Below are positions 35,485 to 42,264 of a DNA stretch of 64,000 nt, piece after piece. The first letter of the stretch is position 1; every line of letters starts with the position of its first letter. Source of the stretch: an uncultured Clostridia bacterium (GTDB lineage: Bacteria; Bacillota; Clostridia; Lachnospirales; Anaerotignaceae); the NCBI GenBank assembly GCA_910586765.1, contig CAJUJJ010000013.1, positions 1 to 64,000 of the forward strand, in the 5' to 3' direction. Under the pieces are notes generated by a model. It was not told the origin of the DNA, did no database searches, and was given only the letters and a program-made list of their open reading frames with translations. Position numbers and translations under genes: made by a program.

Positions 35485-35754
35485 ATGAATATTAAAAAAT
35501 TACTTGCGGTAGGAGCAGTTGTTGTAATGTCATCTGCTTTTGCTATGCCAGCATTTGCACACGGACATCATAGAAGAGCACAAGCTACTGTAAACTATCC
35601 AGCTATTTGTACTATAGAAAGCTGTACAGAAGCAGGACGTCATATTCATGATGGTGTTGAATATTGTGGTTATAATCATGGTTGTGGATATTGTGATGGT
35701 ACTTGTGTAACACAAAGCAATTATGGTTGTGGTGGACATCATGGTTGTTACTAA
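35485..35754 (+). CDS. Small secreted Cys/His-rich protein
   Basis: An 89-residue protein. A signal peptide (about 1-25) ends at AFA before HGHH, so the mature part is about 64 residues. That part contains eight cysteines and eight histidines, in clusters such as CTIESC, RHIHD, YCGYNHGCGYC and GGHHGCY. A metal-binding or disulphide-rich peptide is likely; no family name is certain, although similar Cys/His repeats occur in small exported clostridial proteins. The ATG follows AAAGGAGG. The gene has its own promoter and a strong terminator, so it is a single-gene unit. Confidence 0.75.
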   Translation: MNIKKLLAVGAVVVMSSAFAMPAFAHGHHRRAQATVNYPAICTIESCTEAGRHIHDGVEYCGYNHGCGYCDGTCVTQSNYGCGGHHGCY

Positions 35755-35801
35755 TCAAAAACTTTTTACAAATATGACAGTTTATATCGTTTAACATAAT
35801 A

Positions 35802-35839
35802 AAAAAACGAATGATACTATACCATATCATTCGTTTTTT
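35802..35839. terminator. Bidirectional terminator between secreted protein and rlmD
   Basis: A 15-bp stem is formed by 35802-35816 (AAAAAACGAATGATA) and 35825-35839, with an 8-base loop and T-rich tracts on both strands. Confidence 0.88.
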
Positions 35840-35842
35840 GTT

Positions 35843-37204
35843 TTATTGTGTTATTTTTTTCATACTTACTATAGTTTCTACATGAACAGTTCTTGGAAAC
35901 TGATTGACCAATTTTACTCTTTCTATACAATAACCATTCTGCTGAAAAATTTGCAAATCTCTTGCCAAAGAAGTCGGTTTACAAGAAACATAAACAATTT
36001 CTGGAGCAGCAAAGGCTATAATTTTGTCAATCGCTTTGGTATGAATACCATCTCTTGGCGGGTCTAATATTATCAAATCTGGCTTTTCATTTAATTCTTC
36101 TATTTTTTGAAGCACATCACCTGCTATAAATTCACAATTTGACAATCCATTTCTTTGAGCATTTTCATTTGCTGCTGCAACTGCTTCTTCTACCAATTCT
36201 ATGCCAATTACTTTTTTAGACTGTTTTGCCATAATTTGGGCAATCGTTCCTGTACCACAATACAAGTCAAACACTATTTTATTTTTAACATCTCCTGCAA
36301 ATTCTTTTACAATTTCATATAATTTTTCTGCCCCTTTTGAGTTTGTTTGAAAAAAGGAAAATGCTGAAACTTTAAATTCTAAGTCAAACAATTTCTCTAT
36401 AAAATAATCCCTACCATACAATATATCTGTATTATCACTTTGTACAATATCTGCTAAACCATCATTTTTTGTGTGTAGTATACCACAAATGTTTCCTTCT
36501 AGCGCCAAACATAACAACTCTTTTTGATATTCTTCTAATGAAAAAGGGATTTCTGATGTTGTCACTAAATTAACTAATATTTCTCCTGTTGCTTCTCCCT
36601 TTCTTACTACCAAATGCCTTAATACACCATCATGACGTGCTTTATGATAAAAAGGAACATTTCTTTTTTGAAAAAAATGCAATGTTGCACCAATTATTTT
36701 TAAAAAATCACCATCTACAATATTGCAATCTGTCAATGTCACCACTTCATAATAGCTCTGTCTCTTTCTCATGCCTAAAGCTAAATCGCCGCCTTTTTGC
36801 TCATCTCCAAATGAAAATTCACATTTGTTGCGATATGCTTTCTGTTTTGGAGAAGAAAGTATTCCCTCCCAACTTTTTACAGTAATGCCTGCCTGCTCTA
36901 ATAATGTTTTTACTTGTTTTTCTTTCATAGTAATTTCTGACGCAATATCCATGTTTTGATAAGTACAGCCACCACAAAGTAAAAAATGAGGACATTCTGA
37001 TTGTTGTTCAAAAGGAGATTTTTGTAATACTTCTTCTAATTTTGCCTCTACACCGCTACTTCTTTTTTTTGTAACACATGCTGCAATTTTTTGTTTTGGC
37101 AAAACGTTTTTTACAATTACTTTCTGCCCTTCTATATATCCAATTCCTTTATTAGGAAATAATACTTCTTCTATGTCTAATACAATTTTATCATTTTTTT
37201 TCAT
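35843..37204 (-). CDS. rlmD: 23S rRNA (uracil-C5)-methyltransferase RlmD/RlmCD type
   Basis: A 453-residue RumA-family enzyme that makes m5U in 23S rRNA. The N-terminal TRAM domain (about 1-60) is followed by the cluster cysteines C71, C77 and C80 in CPHFLLCGGC. The methyltransferase has VFDLYCGTGTIAQIMA, LILDPPRDGIH and VSCKPTSLARDL, the last holding the catalytic cysteine. Whether it acts at U1939, U747 or both is not resolved; Bacillus RlmCD does both. The ATG follows GGAGGG. The gene is monocistronic. Confidence 0.93.
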   Translation of the reverse strand: MKKNDKIVLDIEEVLFPNKGIGYIEGQKVIVKNVLPKQKIAACVTKKRSSGVEAKLEEVLQKSPFEQQSECPHFLLCGGCTYQNMDIASEITMKEKQVKTLLEQAGITVKSWEGILSSPKQKAYRNKCEFSFGDEQKGGDLALGMRKRQSYYEVVTLTDCNIVDGDFLKIIGATLHFFQKRNVPFYHKARHDGVLRHLVVRKGEATGEILVNLVTTSEIPFSLEEYQKELLCLALEGNICGILHTKNDGLADIVQSDNTDILYGRDYFIEKLFDLEFKVSAFSFFQTNSKGAEKLYEIVKEFAGDVKNKIVFDLYCGTGTIAQIMAKQSKKVIGIELVEEAVAAANENAQRNGLSNCEFIAGDVLQKIEELNEKPDLIILDPPRDGIHTKAIDKIIAFAAPEIVYVSCKPTSLARDLQIFQQNGYCIERVKLVNQFPRTVHVETIVSMKKITQ

Positions 37205-37236
37205 ATGTGTCCCTCCAAAAAAAGCCTACAAAATAT

Positions 37237-37265
37237 TTGTATTTTAATATAAATTATGTTATACT
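37237..37265 (+). promoter_or_regulatory. Promoter of the S1-domain protein
   Basis: The -35 is TTGTAT (37237-37242) and the -10 is TATACT (37260-37265), with a 17-bp spacer. Confidence 0.55.
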
Positions 37266-37352
37266 TGTTACGGTAAATGAATACCTTTATGTAATACGAA
37301 TGATTACAATACAAAAAACTACGATTAAAATAGAATGGGAGTGTAAAATTTA

Positions 37353-37811
37353 ATGTCAGAAAAAGTTCAGGTTGGCAATATTGTTGAAGGTAAAGTATTA
37401 CGCATCAAACCTTTTGGTGCTATCGTTTCATTGGGTGACAAAGTACAAGGGTTGGTTCATATTTCACAAATAGCAAACAACTTTGTACAAGATATAAACG
37501 AACATATTGCTGTAGGTGATATTGTAAAAGTAAAAGTCCTTTCTGTGGACGAAGCCTCCAACAAAATTTCTCTTTCTATACGAGAGGCACTTCCTTCTAC
37601 AACAAAAAATACAAAGCCATCTAATTTTGAAAAAAAATTCCGCACAAAAGAACATAAATCAAATTACGAAAATAGAACAATACGTCCTGCTGATGATTAT
37701 TTTAAACCACAATCAGCACCTTCCGATTTTGAAGATAAAATGAAAGACTGGTTAAAACAATCCAATGAAAGACAAGCAGGATTAAATAAAAGAGCAAATA
37801 AACGTTCTTAA
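37353..37811 (+). CDS. S1 RNA-binding domain protein (YugI/GSP13-like)
   Basis: A 152-residue protein. The S1 domain occupies about 6-75: VGNIVEGKVLRIKPFGAIVS, then GLVHISQIA and GDIVKVKVLSVDEASNKISL. A basic, low-complexity tail follows, ending near an acidic stretch (SDFEDKMKDWLKQS). Relatives are general stress protein 13 and YugI, which bind ribosomal or messenger RNA. The ATG has GGGAGTG upstream. It is monocistronic, with a terminator at 37821-37844. Confidence 0.9.
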   Translation: MSEKVQVGNIVEGKVLRIKPFGAIVSLGDKVQGLVHISQIANNFVQDINEHIAVGDIVKVKVLSVDEASNKISLSIREALPSTTKNTKPSNFEKKFRTKEHKSNYENRTIRPADDYFKPQSAPSDFEDKMKDWLKQSNERQAGLNKRANKRS

Positions 37812-37820
37812 TCGACAATA

Positions 37821-37844
37821 AAGCAGGGAAATTCCCTGCTTTTT
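37821..37844 (+). terminator. Terminator after the S1-domain gene
   Basis: AAGCAGGGAA (37821-37830) and TTCCCTGCTT (37832-37841) form the stem, followed by T residues. Confidence 0.85.
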
Positions 37845-37880
37845 ATTTGTATCAATTATACTAGAATTTTATTTCTATTT

Positions 37881-38213
37881 TCACACATTTTTTGCATCGC
37901 TCCAAAGATGGTCTAAACTATAAAATTCTCTTTGTTCTTTATTAAACAAATGCACTAATATATTACCAAAGTCTAAAAGTATCCACGTTGCTACACTATA
38001 TCCCTCTGAATGATGCAGTTTTACGCCTGCTTTAAACAATTTTTGCTCCACTTCATCTGCCATTGCTCTCAAATGGTTAACGTTATTTCCGCTTGCAATA
38101 ACAAAATAATCTGCAATATTAGAAATTCCTCTTAAATCTAATACTTTAATATCTTCTCCCATTTTGTCCTCTAGTGCTGTCTGAGCAATTTTTGCAATTT
38201 CTACAACTTCCAC
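37881..38213 (-). CDS. rsfS: Ribosome silencing factor
   Basis: A 110-residue RsfS/Iojap/YbeB protein that binds L14 and blocks subunit joining when nutrients are low. The core includes IKVLDLRGISNIADYFVIAS near 22-41, and VATWILLDFGNILVHLFN near 73-90. The start is GTG 38213, after AAAGGAGG. It is the last gene of the obgE-yhbY-nadD/yqeK-rsfS unit, an order conserved in Firmicutes. Confidence 0.95.
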   Translation of the reverse strand: MEVVEIAKIAQTALEDKMGEDIKVLDLRGISNIADYFVIASGNNVNHLRAMADEVEQKLFKAGVKLHHSEGYSVATWILLDFGNILVHLFNKEQREFYSLDHLWSDAKNV

Positions 38214-38226
38214 AGTATTTCCTCCT

Positions 38227-39459
38227 TTATTTATTTTTAAAATATTCTAACGCTTCTAATGACAAAGAATGTAATTTCAACTTTCTTTCTTTTACATAAG
38301 AAATTGTGTGCTCTAGTGTATATCTCATTGCCATATCTAAATCTAAATAAGAAAGTCTTCTTGCTTCTTCCAATCCGTCAAAAGTCGCTCTATTTGGCTC
38401 AATATAATCTGCTAAAAATATAATTTTTTCTAATAAACTCATTTCTTTTCTTCCTGTAGTATGATAGCGAATGGCATTTAAAATGTCCTCATCTTCTACT
38501 AAATACTCTCTTTTAGCAATTTCCGCTCCTAAAAATGGGTGTATTAAATCTTTTTGTTCTTTTAAAACATCATCTAATGGTATATGATATTCTTTGCATA
38601 AACGTATTTTTAAATCATTAGGATAATTTTTAGCACAATCGTGAAGCAATCCTGCTACTTCAGCTTTTTTTCTATCTTGTGCTGTACCATAAATCTCTGC
38701 TAATTTCATCGCTTCTTCTGCTACACCCATTGTATGAATATACCTTTTTACAGATAATGCAGATTGTAATTTTTCTTTCATAACATCTGTTGTCAGCATA
38801 AATTTTACCTCTTTTTCTGTGTCATTTTCATATAAACCAAATTTATAAATATAGTCCTCTACTTCCTGAGGCAAAAGATATTTTATTGGTCTGCCATTTT
38901 GTACACGTTGTCTAATATCAGAAGAAGAAATCTCTAGTCCTGGTACTTCCATATAATGTATTCTGCTGGCAAATTTATCTCTAATTTCTGTTATTTCATC
39001 AAACAATTTATTTTTTTTATATCCTGAACGAGTAACAGCAACAAAATCACACATTGTCAATAACTTTTCTGCATTTTTCCATGTAAAAATTTGATGTATA
39101 GCGTCTGCTCCCGTAATAAAATATAAACGAGCATCGGGTCGGCATAATCTTTTCAATTCTTCAATGGTATCTACTGTATATGTTTTGCCAGGACGCTCAA
39201 TTTCAATACGAGATACATCAAAATTTTCATTTCTCATTGTTGCCAATACTGTCATTAAATATCTATGCTCATGATGTGTCACTACTTTATCTGCTTTATG
39301 AGCTGGATTGCCTGTAGGCATAAATATCACTTTATCTACTTTAAATCTGTGTCTAACTGCCTCTGCTGTCGCTAAATGCCCATAATGTATGGGGTCAAAT
39401 GTACCTCCCATTATAGCAATGCTTTTACAACTTTTAAAATCTTCTATACCACTTCTCAT
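38227..39459 (-). CDS. nadD: NadD-YqeK fusion: nicotinate-nucleotide adenylyltransferase and HD-domain Ap4A hydrolase-like
   Basis: A 410-residue protein from ATG 39459. The first 210 residues are NadD: IAIMGGTFDPIHYGHL (the HxGH nucleotide-binding motif) and ISSSDIRQRVQNG, for NAD synthesis. From about residue 221 (Met at 38799) it is YqeK, an HD-domain hydrolase with AGLLHDCAKN and RYHTTG, for diadenosine tetraphosphate breakdown. In most Firmicutes these are adjacent separate genes. A ribosome-binding site and ATG inside the frame (38797-38812) suggest that a free YqeK may also be made. An upstream in-frame TTG 39495 lacks a ribosome-binding site. The gene is followed 13 bp later by rsfS. 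Confidence 0.92.
   Translation of the reverse strand: MRSGIEDFKSCKSIAIMGGTFDPIHYGHLATAEAVRHRFKVDKVIFMPTGNPAHKADKVVTHHEHRYLMTVLATMRNENFDVSRIEIERPGKTYTVDTIEELKRLCRPDARLYFITGADAIHQIFTWKNAEKLLTMCDFVAVTRSGYKKNKLFDEITEIRDKFASRIHYMEVPGLEISSSDIRQRVQNGRPIKYLLPQEVEDYIYKFGLYENDTEKEVKFMLTTDVMKEKLQSALSVKRYIHTMGVAEEAMKLAEIYGTAQDRKKAEVAGLLHDCAKNYPNDLKIRLCKEYHIPLDDVLKEQKDLIHPFLGAEIAKREYLVEDEDILNAIRYHTTGRKEMSLLEKIIFLADYIEPNRATFDGLEEARRLSYLDLDMAMRYTLEHTISYVKERKLKLHSLSLEALEYFKNK
38797..38812 (-). promoter_or_regulatory. Internal ribosome-binding site and ATG for a separate YqeK
   Basis: On the minus strand, AGAGGT (38807-38812) is followed by 7 bases and an in-frame ATG (38797-38799) exactly at the NadD/YqeK boundary. 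This is normal spacing, so internal initiation is plausible. Confidence 0.55.
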
Positions 39460-39478
39460 AAAACTTACACTCTTTCTA

Positions 39479-39772
39479 TTATTTTGGCAATTCAATCACT
39501 GGTTTCTTTTTGGACTGTCGAAACAATATAAAACGATTGCCAATTACTTGTACTACTTCTGCTCCTGTTCTATCCGCCAATATGCTAGCTGCTTGTTTTG
39601 CTTCTATCATATTGTTATCTAATACATTCAATTTTATTAATTCTCTTGCTTCTAATGCTTTGTCTACAGCATCTCTTAATTCTGGTGTTACACCGCTTTT
39701 ACCTATTTGAAATATGCTATCCAAACCATTTGCCATGCCTCTTAAATAAGCCCTTTGTTTACTTGTCAACAT
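39479..39772 (-). CDS. yhbY: Ribosome assembly RNA-binding protein YhbY
   Basis: A 97-residue CRM-domain protein that associates with the pre-50S subunit. The signature LRGMANGLDSIFQIGKSGV near 10-28 and LDNNMIEAKQAASILADRTG follow the usual pattern, and IGNRFILFR ends the domain. The ATG follows a GGAGG-type site. It lies between obgE and nadD-yqeK, as in other Firmicutes. Confidence 0.93.
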   Translation of the reverse strand: MLTSKQRAYLRGMANGLDSIFQIGKSGVTPELRDAVDKALEARELIKLNVLDNNMIEAKQAASILADRTGAEVVQVIGNRFILFRQSKKKPVIELPK

Positions 39773-39813
39773 TTTTCCTCCTATTACATATTATATCACA
39801 AAAACAATACATC

Positions 39814-41091
39814 TTATTTATAATAATCAAATTCTAAGCCATAAATTTTTACAGTATCTCCTTCTTGTATTCCCTTTTCTTCTAATGCTTTTATAATGCC
39901 TTTTTCTCTTAAATATCTTTGGAAAAATGCAAAACCTTTTTCTGTATCAATGTTAGTATAACCAATCATTTTTTCAACACCTGTACCTGTCACAACATAA
40001 TAATTGTCATCAAATACTTCTATTGTAAATGGTTCTCTATCAATTTCTACTTCTTGATATTCTTCATATTCTTGTTCAAAAACAATATCTTCAGGATATT
40101 CTTTTAATATTTTAGCAACTGCTTCCAACATCTCGTCAAGTCCTTTATTCGTTGCTGCTGAAATGGGAAAAACTTGATACCCTTCTTTTTCATAAGCCTG
40201 TTTTAGCCTAATTACATTTTGTTGTGCATCTGGAATATCTGTTTTATTTGCTGCAATCACTTGAGGACGTTTCAGCAATTCGGGATTATATTCTGAAAGT
40301 TCTTGATTAATTTTTTTGAAATTTTCAACAGGGTCATCGCCTTCCAGTGCTGCTGCATCTATTACGTGTATAAATACTTTTGTTCTTTCTACATGACGCA
40401 AAAATTCGTGTCCTAGTCCAACACCTTCACTTGCTCCTTCTACTAATCCAGGAATGTCTGCTAAAACAAAATCTTCTCCTATTCTACTTTGCACTACACC
40501 TAAATTCGGTGCTAATGTTGTAAAATGATAATTGGCAATTTTAGGATTTGCATTTGTTACCATAGATAATATGGTTGATTTTCCTACATTAGGAAAGCCA
40601 ATTAGTCCTACATCTGCAATCAATTTTAATTCTAATATGACATCATATTCTTTTGCAGTTTGACCACGTTCTGCATAACGGGGTGCTTGTCTTGTAGGTG
40701 TAGCAAAATGCTGATTTCCTTTTCCGCCTTTGCCCCCTTTTATAATTACTTTTTGCTCTCCTGCTTTTGTTATATCAGCCATAATTTTATTGCTGTTTGC
40801 TTCTCTTATAATTGTACCAACAGGCACTTTTATTATAACGCTTTCTCCACTTTTCCCAAAACAATTTAATTTTCCACCATCTTGTCCATTTTCTGCTTTA
40901 AAAGAACGTTTATATCTAAAATCCATAAGCGTATTCATACTGTTATCGCCTACAAATATCACATCTCCACCACGACCGCCGTCTCCACCGTCTGGCCCTC
41001 CGTGTGTAATATATTTCGCTCTATAAAACGAAACCATACCGTTTCCGCCATTTCCGCCTTTAATGTGAATTTTTACTCTATCCACAAACAT
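39814..41091 (-). CDS. obgE: GTPase Obg (ribosome biogenesis)
   Basis: A 425-residue protein. The glycine-rich Obg fold (1-158: GGNGGNGMVSF and GGDGGRGGDVIF) is followed by the GTPase domain with GFPNVGKST (G1), LADIPGLVEGA (G3) and ANKTDIPD (G4), and a C-terminal OCT domain (about 345-425). It acts in 50S maturation and stress signalling. The ATG follows AGGTGATAAA. It is the first gene after the rpmA terminator in the unit continuing to rsfS. Confidence 0.97.
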   Translation of the reverse strand: MFVDRVKIHIKGGNGGNGMVSFYRAKYITHGGPDGGDGGRGGDVIFVGDNSMNTLMDFRYKRSFKAENGQDGGKLNCFGKSGESVIIKVPVGTIIREANSNKIMADITKAGEQKVIIKGGKGGKGNQHFATPTRQAPRYAERGQTAKEYDVILELKLIADVGLIGFPNVGKSTILSMVTNANPKIANYHFTTLAPNLGVVQSRIGEDFVLADIPGLVEGASEGVGLGHEFLRHVERTKVFIHVIDAAALEGDDPVENFKKINQELSEYNPELLKRPQVIAANKTDIPDAQQNVIRLKQAYEKEGYQVFPISAATNKGLDEMLEAVAKILKEYPEDIVFEQEYEEYQEVEIDREPFTIEVFDDNYYVVTGTGVEKMIGYTNIDTEKGFAFFQRYLREKGIIKALEEKGIQEGDTVKIYGLEFDYYK

Positions 41092-41120
41092 TTTATCACC
41101 TCTTTTATGCCTTTATATGA

Positions 41121-41156
41121 AAAAATAGGGCTTCAAATGTTCGTCATTTGAAGCCC
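41121..41156 (-). terminator. Terminator after rpmA
   Basis: A 12-bp stem is formed by GGGCTTCAAATG (41128-41139) and CATTTGAAGCCC (41145-41156). On the minus strand a T-run follows (complement of 41121-41125). Confidence 0.85.
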
Positions 41157-41170
41157 CCCTGTTTTTGTTA

Positions 41171-41467
41171 TTATTCCGCTACTGCTAAATCCACTGGATA
41201 TACAGAAACTTGTTTTTTATCTCTGCCTTTTCTTTCATAACTTACACGACCATCTACTAATGCAAAAAGTGTATCGTTTCCACCTTTACCTACATTAATA
41301 CCTGGGTGGATTTTTGTTCCTCTTTGTGTATATAAGATGTTACCAGCTCTTACAATCTGACCATCAGCACGTTTTGCACCAAGTCTCTTTGCTTTGGAGT
41401 CACGTCCGTTTCTTGTAGAACCAACACCTTTTTTATGAGCGAAAAATTGAAGGTTACATTTCAACAT
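41171..41467 (-). CDS. rpmA: 50S ribosomal protein L27 (N-terminally extended)
   Basis: A 98-residue L27. The N terminus reads MLKCNLQFFAHKKGVGSTRN: the LQFF extension before AHKKG is the segment removed by the Prp protease in Firmicutes, so the mature protein begins at A10. The core GAKRADGQIVRAGNILYTQRG-type region is typical. The start ATG 41467 follows GAGGAGGTG; the longer in-frame frame from 41485 is not conserved. It is the third gene of rplU-prp-rpmA. Confidence 0.97.
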   Translation of the reverse strand: MLKCNLQFFAHKKGVGSTRNGRDSKAKRLGAKRADGQIVRAGNILYTQRGTKIHPGINVGKGGNDTLFALVDGRVSYERKGRDKKQVSVYPVDLAVAE

Positions 41468-41471
41468 ATTG

Positions 41472-41810
41472 TTACACCTCCTCATATTTTAATCGGATAT
41501 ATTTTTTATATTCTTTTGATAAATCTTCCAAACCCATTGCCATCGCTTTTAATAAAAGCTCTGCATCGCGGTCTCTATCTTCTTCCATATCAGAAAACAT
41601 TACTTTTAAATAACCGCCTTTTTGTTCATTGGCATCACAGTGAAAATGTGTTGTTGTAAGCTGTTCTATCGCATTTATGGTATTGATAGTCAATACAGAT
41701 ACAGCTGCACAGACAATATCTTCTCCCTCTTGTGCAAAACCAGCGTGTCCAGAAATGCAGTATCCGCAAAGTCGTTTTCTATTATTACGATATATTGTCG
41801 CTTTTATCAT
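41472..41810 (-). CDS. prp: Ribosomal-processing cysteine protease Prp
   Basis: A 112-residue protease that trims the N-terminal extension of L27, a step needed for ribosome assembly. The active-site histidine H22 (GHAGFAQEGEDIVCAA) and cysteine C34 match the family. It lies between rplU and rpmA, the usual place, 5 bp ahead of the L27 start and 5 bp after the L21 stop. The ATG is preceded by a weak site. Confidence 0.95.
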   Translation of the reverse strand: MIKATIYRNNRKRLCGYCISGHAGFAQEGEDIVCAAVSVLTINTINAIEQLTTTHFHCDANEQKGGYLKVMFSDMEEDRDRDAELLLKAMAMGLEDLSKEYKKYIRLKYEEV

Positions 41811-41815
41811 ATCAA

Positions 41816-42127
41816 TTATAATGAAATTGCTTTAATTTGTAATTCTGTAAAAGGTTGTCTATGACCTTTTTTCTTATGAAATCCTTTTTTGGATTTATAT
41901 TTATATACAATTACTTTTTTTGCTTTTCCTTCGCCTAATACAGATGCAGATACTTTTGCACCAGAAACATAAGGAGCACCTACTGTTACATCACTATCTT
42001 TTGCAACAACGAGCACTTTATCAAAGCTATATTCTTGTCCTTGTTCTACAGCAAGTTTTTCTACTTTGATAACATCGCCTTCTGCTACTTTATATTGTTT
42101 TCCACCAGTTTCAATAATTGCGTACAT
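41816..42127 (-). CDS. rplU: 50S ribosomal protein L21
   Basis: A 103-residue L21, beginning MYAIIETGGKQYKVAEGDVI and ending with the KKKGHRQPFTELQIKAI tail that contacts 23S rRNA. The ATG follows GAGGAGGTG. Its transcript begins with a structured leader (42128-42211) and is followed by prp and rpmA. Confidence 0.97.
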   Translation of the reverse strand: MYAIIETGGKQYKVAEGDVIKVEKLAVEQGQEYSFDKVLVVAKDSDVTVGAPYVSGAKVSASVLGEGKAKKVIVYKYKSKKGFHKKKGHRQPFTELQIKAISL

Positions 42128-42211
42128 CTTTCGTACACCTCCTCACCACTAAACTCGCCGAATATGGTATTCTCATTAGAATTTATAACCTCTCCGTGCG
42201 GCTAAACATAC
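42128..42211 (-). promoter_or_regulatory. L21 leader RNA (autoregulatory)
   Basis: The approximately 84-nt 5' UTR between the predicted start and the rplU ATG contains repeated pairing-capable segments, such as GTTTAGCCGC and GCGAGTTTAGTGG. It lies in the position of the Firmicute L21 leader, where L21 binding is thought to regulate the operon. Exact folding was not computed. Confidence 0.65.
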
Positions 42212-42217
42212 TTCGTT

Positions 42218-42246
42218 ATCGTATCACAAGCAACAAATTCTGTCAA
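42218..42246 (-). promoter_or_regulatory. Promoter of rplU-prp-rpmA
   Basis: On the minus strand the -35 is TTGACA (42241-42246) and the -10 is TACGAT (42218-42223), with a 17-bp spacer. Confidence 0.7.
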
Positions 42247-42264
42247 TACTTTTTGTTTAAAAAT

